From an uncultured Rhodobacter sp. (lineage in GTDB: Bacteria > Pseudomonadota > Alphaproteobacteria > Rhodobacterales > Rhodobacteraceae), in assembly GCA_937901435.1 (NCBI GenBank), contig CALGTJ010000357.1:1-19577 (forward strand): a stretch of DNA of 19,577 nucleotides, given 5' to 3'. The notes beneath the pieces were generated by a model. The model ran no database searches. It was given only the letters and a program-made list of their open reading frames with translations, and was not told where the DNA came from. Position numbers and translations under genes: made by a program. Positions 16,045-19,577 of the stretch are shown here, one piece after another. Numbering within the stretch: position 1 is the first letter of the stretch; every line of letters begins with the position of its first letter.

Positions 16045-17166
16045 TCATGTCTCATGGCCTGCTATCTGCCCCTCTGCCAAGTTTACCACCATAGCCGCCA
16101 GACGGTCTGTCGCGTCGGGTCGGCCGGTTTTCAGTGCCGCACGCGCCATTTGCGAGGCTGCGGGCGGGTTATCAAGGATCGCTGCGATATGTGCGTTCAA
16201 CGTCGTCGGGCTAAGCTTTTCCTCGGGGATCACCACGGCGGCATTCGCCTCGACCAGTCCGCGCGCATTGGCGGTCTGATGATCCCCCGTCGCATGGACG
16301 TAGGGGATCAGGATCGAGGGCCGCCCGATAACGCTAAGGTCCGCCACGGTCGACGCCCCCGCCCGCGCAATCACAAGCTGGGCCTCGGCCATCCGTTCCG
16401 GCACGTCATGAAAAAAGGGCTGCACATCGGCATTCACGCCCTGCTCGGCATAATATTTCGAGACCCGTTCCAGATCTTCCTCGCGGGCCTGATGCGAGAC
16501 GCGGATATTGCGCAGGACATGCAATTCAAGCCCTGCGATGGCTGGCGGGACGATGTCGGACAGGATACGCGCACCCTGACTGCCGCCGATCACAAGGATC
16601 GACATCGGGTAATCCCCCGGCTGAATATAGGGCGAGGCCGCGCGGCGCATGATTGCGGCGCGCACCGGGTTGCCGGTGTGATGCCCCTCGACGCCTTCGG
16701 GCAAGTCGGTCGGCCATGTGCCGCAGGCCATCGCATCGACCCGGCTGGCAAAGATCTGGTTCACCCGTCCCAGCACACCGTTTTGTTCGTGGATCATCCG
16801 GGGAAGCTTCATCAAGGTGGCGGCCGCAAGGGCGGGGATCGACGGGTATCCGCCAAAGCCGACGACGACGCTGGGGCGATCCGCACGGAACCTGCGCAAG
16901 GCCTGCACCACGCCACCCGCAATGCGAAACGGCACCCCCGCTTTGGCCAGTATATTGCCCCGCGCAAAGGTCGCGCTGGCCATCTGCTCTATCTCGACCG
17001 CCTCGGGAAAGGCCCCGGTGTAGCGCGCGCCACGCTCGTCGGTGCTGAGTTTCACGCGCCAGCCCGCCTCAAGCATATGCTCGGCCAAAGCCTGTGCGGG
17101 AAACATATGGCCGCCCGTTCCGCCGGCCGCGATGATCAGCAATGGTTGGGTCATGAAAGATGCCAT
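16045..17166 (-). CDS. murG: UDP-GlcNAc:undecaprenyl-PP-MurNAc-pentapeptide transferase MurG
   Basis: MurG is the peripheral inner membrane glycosyltransferase that converts lipid I to lipid II. The product is 373 residues. The glycine loop [10 protein letters not shown] is at 15-24, [12 protein letters not shown] at about 101-112, HEQN at 126-129 and GGSQGA at 194-199. The donor-binding region [11 protein letters not shown] and [19 protein letters not shown] lie in the C-terminal GT28 domain. A second ATG four codons in (17154) would give MTQPLL and is equally plausible, since neither start has a clear ribosome binding site. It starts 10 bp after the ftsW stop. Confidence 0.97.
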   Translation of the reverse strand: MASFMTQPLLIIAAGGTGGHMFPAQALAEHMLEAGWRVKLSTDERGARYTGAFPEAVEIEQMASATFARGNILAKAGVPFRIAGGVVQALRRFRADRPSVVVGFGGYPSIPALAAATLMKLPRMIHEQNGVLGRVNQIFASRVDAMACGTWPTDLPEGVEGHHTGNPVRAAIMRRAASPYIQPGDYPMSILVIGGSQGARILSDIVPPAIAGLELHVLRNIRVSHQAREEDLERVSKYYAEQGVNADVQPFFHDVPERMAEAQLVIARAGASTVADLSVIGRPSILIPYVHATGDHQTANARGLVEANAAVVIPEEKLSPTTLNAHIAAILDNPPAASQMARAALKTGRPDATDRLAAMVVNLAEGQIAGHET

Positions 17167-17176
17167 TACCGATTAT

Positions 17177-18370
17177 TTACTGGCTTTGAAAGCCCTGACC
17201 ATTTTGCCGCCCGCGCCGCACCAGAATATCGCTTATTTCGCCCTGCGGGCGTTTGCGCGTAAAGGCCAGCAACATGCCCAACGCAATGCCCCCCGCAATC
17301 AACGACGATCCGCCATAACTGACAAACGGCAGGGTCATCCCCTTGGCGGGCAGCAGACGCACCGCCACGGCCATGTTGATGATCGCCTGCACCCCAAAGA
17401 TACAGACCAGCCCGGTACCCGCAAGACGAATGAACGGATCGCGTTCCTTGATCAGCAGCATCAGCGAGCGGACCACAATCACCATATAAAGCAGGATGAT
17501 ACAGGCCACCAGGATCAGCCCGTATTCCTCTGCCGCCACAGCAATGATAAAGTCTGTATGGGCATCGGGCAGCGACCATTTCACCTGCCCCTCGCCCACG
17601 CCCACCCCGAAAAAGCCGCCCTCGCGGATCGCCCCTTCGGCATAGCCAAGCTGCGTTGTCGGGTCGACTTCTGGCGACAGGAACCCGTCGATGCGACGGG
17701 CGAAATGCTCAGATTTATTATAGGCGAATGTGCCTGCCAGCGACACGAACCCGGCCAGCCCGACCAGCAAAGTAAAGGGCGCGCCGGCCACGAAATACAT
17801 CACCGCCCAGCCAAACAGCACAAGCGAGGCCTGACCGAAATCCGGCTGCATCGCCAGAAAGAAAACAATCAGAACCGCAAGGATCAGCGAATAGGTCTTG
17901 CCGGGGGGGCCGTTGATTTCCTGGCTGGCGGCCATCAGCCATGCGGCCATGATGATAAAACCGGGCTTGAGGAATTCAGACGGCTGAACAGAGCCAAAGC
18001 CAAGCGAATACCAGCGCACAGCGCCCTTGCCAAAATCAGTGCCCAAGACGGGCAACATCGCCAGCGCCACCATGGACAGCATGAACCCCAGAACGCCCAG
18101 ACGGCGCACCATCTGCGGTGACATCATCGACGTCAGGATCATTACGATCATGGCCAAACCGCCAAAAATCGCCTGTTTCTGCACGTAGTAAAACGGCTCT
18201 AACCCGTTGCGCGCCGCCAGCGGTGGCGAGGCCGCAAGACCCAGCAACATGCCGGTTCCAAACAACAAAAGCACGCAGGTCATCGACCATTTGTCGATGG
18301 TTCGCCACCATTTTGGCAAAATAGGTTCGCCTTCCCGCACAGGGAGGGCTCCATACACCATTTCCGTCAT
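17177..18370 (-). CDS. ftsW: Septal peptidoglycan polymerase FtsW (SEDS family)
   Basis: FtsW is the SEDS glycosyltransferase that polymerises lipid II at the septum with FtsI. The 397-residue product shows about ten hydrophobic segments. Conserved loops are GAVRWYSLGFGSVQPSE (116-132), QPDFGQ (175-180), the periplasmic loop SPEVDPTTQLGYAEGAIREGG (about 232-252) and the C-terminal LPFVSYGGSS. The loop aspartate in EVDP is likely the SEDS catalytic residue, by family knowledge. AGGCGG lies 6 bases before the ATG. The N-terminal MTEMVYGALPVREGEP is typical of Rhodobacterales FtsW as I recall it. It is divergent from the plus-strand gene at 18574, so the leftward promoter is probably in 18371-18573. 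Confidence 0.97.
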   Translation of the reverse strand: MTEMVYGALPVREGEPILPKWWRTIDKWSMTCVLLLFGTGMLLGLAASPPLAARNGLEPFYYVQKQAIFGGLAMIVMILTSMMSPQMVRRLGVLGFMLSMVALAMLPVLGTDFGKGAVRWYSLGFGSVQPSEFLKPGFIIMAAWLMAASQEINGPPGKTYSLILAVLIVFFLAMQPDFGQASLVLFGWAVMYFVAGAPFTLLVGLAGFVSLAGTFAYNKSEHFARRIDGFLSPEVDPTTQLGYAEGAIREGGFFGVGVGEGQVKWSLPDAHTDFIIAVAAEEYGLILVACIILLYMVIVVRSLMLLIKERDPFIRLAGTGLVCIFGVQAIINMAVAVRLLPAKGMTLPFVSYGGSSLIAGGIALGMLLAFTRKRPQGEISDILVRRGRQNGQGFQSQ

Positions 18371-18417
18371 TGTAAACCGCCTGAAATTGCCACTGCTCTG
18401 CCCGTTTGCCGAGTCTC

Positions 18418-18441
18418 ACCTTGCAAGGTAGCGAGCGCTCG
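18418..18441. repeat. Two adjacent perfect palindromes upstream of ftsW
   Basis: ACCTTGCAAGGT (18418-18429, 12 bp) and CGAGCGCTCG (18432-18441, 10 bp) are each perfect palindromes separated by two bases. They lie 48-71 bp upstream of the ftsW start in a divergent spacer. Such a pair is a candidate for dimeric regulator binding or for paired hairpins in the ftsW leader. No known regulator site is recognised. Confidence 0.6.
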
Positions 18442-18505
18442 GACGCAAGGCCAGAAAAAGCCCCCAAATTGCGCACATCTCGCCAAAATAATCGCAAAGC
18501 GTGGT

Positions 18506-18534
18506 TTTTCAGTCTAACGACGGGTGATTATAAG
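18506..18534 (+). promoter_or_regulatory. Candidate sigma-70-type promoter for the plus-strand gene
   Basis: TTTTCA (18506-18511), a 17-base spacer and TATAAG (18529-18534) match the -35 box at 4 of 6 positions and the -10 box at 5 of 6. A start of transcription near 18541 would leave about a 33-base leader before the ATG at 18574. This is a pattern match only. Confidence 0.35.
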
Positions 18535-18573
18535 AGTTGACGGCGTGGCTGCTTTTCTCTCAGACACAGCCAC

Positions 18574-19245
18574 ATGAGCCGTATTTACATTCCCTAAAAT
18601 GGCGTCGCCGACTGGAAAGCACGCCTTGCAGACCCCAAAAAACAGTGGCGCACCGGGTATTCCGCACTCGCCTCGGCCCACGCATGGGAAGATGCCGCCG
18701 GTTTACCCCCAGAAATAGCCGCCCTGTTCGATCCGGGCGCGGCCCTGCTGCTGGCCATCCCCGAACATACAGTCGCCATGCCCGGTCGCGGAAGCGCCAG
18801 CCAATGTGACGTCTTTGCCCTGCTTGGCGGGGCCTCTCCGCTGACTGCGGTGTCTATAGAAGCGAAAGTGCGCGAGAGCTTTGGCCCGACGATCAGGGAC
18901 TGGCTGGATCTGGGCGCAGAAGGGCGGCACGTGCGCTTGAAAGGCATTTGTGAAATTCTGGGCGTGCGCGACCCTGATCCAAACTTGCGCTATCAATTGT
19001 TTCATCGCACCGCTGCGGCTGTGCTGGAGGCACGACGCTTTCAAACACATCATGCCGCGATGATCGTGCATAGCTTTGCGCAGGATCACATGAATTTCGA
19101 CGATTTCGCCGCCTTTTGTCAGGCAACGGGCGCGCGCGCGCAGATTGACCAGTCAGATCAGATCACCCTGCCCGGTGGGATCACCCTGCGCTTGGGCTGG
19201 GCCACGGGTGATCCGCGTTTTCTGGCAGTTGATGAAAAGGTCTGA
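18574..19245 (+). pseudogene. Conserved hypothetical protein gene (DUF6946-like), in-frame TAA at codon 8
   Basis: The frame begins ATG at 18574 with MSRIYIP, meets TAA at 18595-18597, then continues without another stop to TGA at 19245. The text after the stop (NGVADWKARLADPKKQW, RTGYSALASAHAWEDAAG) directly continues the N-terminus I recall for a conserved alphaproteobacterial family (DUF6946 by memory). The next usual start is ATG at 18778, 68 codons in, which would lose the N-terminal third; that fragment would be 155 residues. Visible motifs, numbered with the stop as residue 8, are Glu64, Asp79 and Glu96-x-Lys98 (IEAKV), a spacing like PD-(D/E)XK nuclease folds, then LRYQLFHRTAAAVLEA and FDDFAAF. 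The function is unknown. The gene ends 8 bp before the convergent murD stop. It is a pseudogene or a sequencing error; use of the internal ATG is possible. Confidence 0.75.
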
Positions 19246-19253
19246 AAAACCTC

Positions 19254-19577
19254 TTAATCCACAGGGGAAAGTCTCGCCTTAACAAACTCCATAAACGCCT
19301 CGCCGCGCTTTTCAAAATTCGGGTATTGGTCGAAACTCGCCGCAGCCGGAGCCAGCAAAACCGTGTCGCCGGCTTGCGCATCCGTCATCGCCATGGCCAC
19401 CGCGCGCTCCATCGTGTCGCATAGCTCATAGGGCGTCGCGCCCAGTTGCAGGGCAAACTCGCGCGCGGAATGGCCGATCAGATAGGCCTTTGCCACCGAT
19501 CCCAGATGCGGCACCAGCGGCTCAATGCCGCCATCCTTGCCCAGCCCACCCGCGATCCAGCGGATGTTCTTGAAGGC
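19254..19577 (-). CDS. murD: UDP-N-acetylmuramoylalanine--D-glutamate ligase MurD, C-terminal part
   Basis: The last 108 codons are visible; the gene continues beyond the right edge. The window's first residues [17 protein letters not shown] match the start of the Mur ligase C-terminal domain in Mur[17 protein letters not shown], a helix with MERAVAMAM and the conserved [27 protein letters not shown] follow. The SFDQ..NFE..G pattern is diagnostic of MurD. The enzyme adds D-glutamate to UDP-MurNAc-L-Ala. It precedes ftsW in the transcription order, interrupted by the plus-strand gene, so ftsW is unlikely to be read from murD without crossing an antisense gene. Confidence 0.95.
   Translation of the reverse strand, partial: AFKNIRWIAGGLGKDGGIEPLVPHLGSVAKAYLIGHSAREFALQLGATPYELCDTMERAVAMAMTDAQAGDTVLLAPAAASFDQYPNFEKRGEAFMEFVKARLSPVD

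Noticed and set aside
15937..18121. Long plus-strand frames opposite murG and ftsW (441 and 359 codons)
   Set aside because: They are shadows of well-supported genes with no family motifs.
18871..18900. Frameshift in the DUF6946-like gene
   Set aside because: The frame stays open and the motifs continue to the stop at 19245; the only damage is the TAA at codon 8.

Overview
The window is high-GC alphaproteobacterial DNA, most likely from the order Rhodobacterales (roseobacter/Rhodobacter group). This rests on the gene order and on the protein sequences of FtsZ, FtsW, FtsA and MurC. Most of it is the division and cell wall (dcw) cluster, read leftwards on the minus strand. In transcription order it runs murD (3' end only, at the right edge), ftsW, murG, murC, two small DUF2484-like membrane proteins, a 458-codon protein of unknown function, a broken Hint-domain gene, murB, ddl, ftsQ, ftsA, ftsZ, lpxC, bamD and recN. 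The left edge holds the 3' part of a plus-strand FAD-linked D-lactate/glycolate-type dehydrogenase, convergent with recN. A short plus-strand gene lies between murD and ftsW.

Region by region: 1-983 is the dehydrogenase end. 984-1071 is an AT-rich convergent spacer with a hairpin and a 14-bp tandem repeat. 1072-4715 holds recN, bamD and lpxC. 4869-4898 is a strong intrinsic terminator that separates ftsZ from lpxC. 4919-10899 holds ftsZ, ftsA, ftsQ, ddl and murB; ftsQ-ftsA overlap by ATGA and ddl-ftsQ overlap by 13 nt. 10900-13902 is an accessory insertion with the Hint gene, a repeat-bearing spacer and the 458-codon gene. 13944-14464 holds the DUF2484-like pair. 14601-18370 holds murC, murG and ftsW. 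18371-19245 holds a palindrome-rich divergent spacer and the plus-strand gene. 19254-19577 is the murD end. No gene-free stretch exceeds 300 bases.

The core genes form one pathway. MurB, MurC, MurD and Ddl make the UDP-MurNAc-peptide precursor in the cytoplasm. MurG makes lipid II. FtsW polymerises it at the septum under control of FtsQ, FtsA and FtsZ. LpxC (lipid A synthesis) and BamD (outer membrane protein assembly) couple this to outer membrane growth. RecN serves DNA break repair.

The two least ordinary observations are single in-frame TAA codons inside otherwise intact accessory reading frames: the Hint gene (TAA at 11756-11758) and the plus-strand gene near the right edge (TAA at 18595-18597, codon 8). 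In neither case is there a usual start codon soon after the stop that could restore the protein. I see no CRISPR array, tRNA, rRNA, insertion sequence or phage. I did not find a convincing new multi-gene system.
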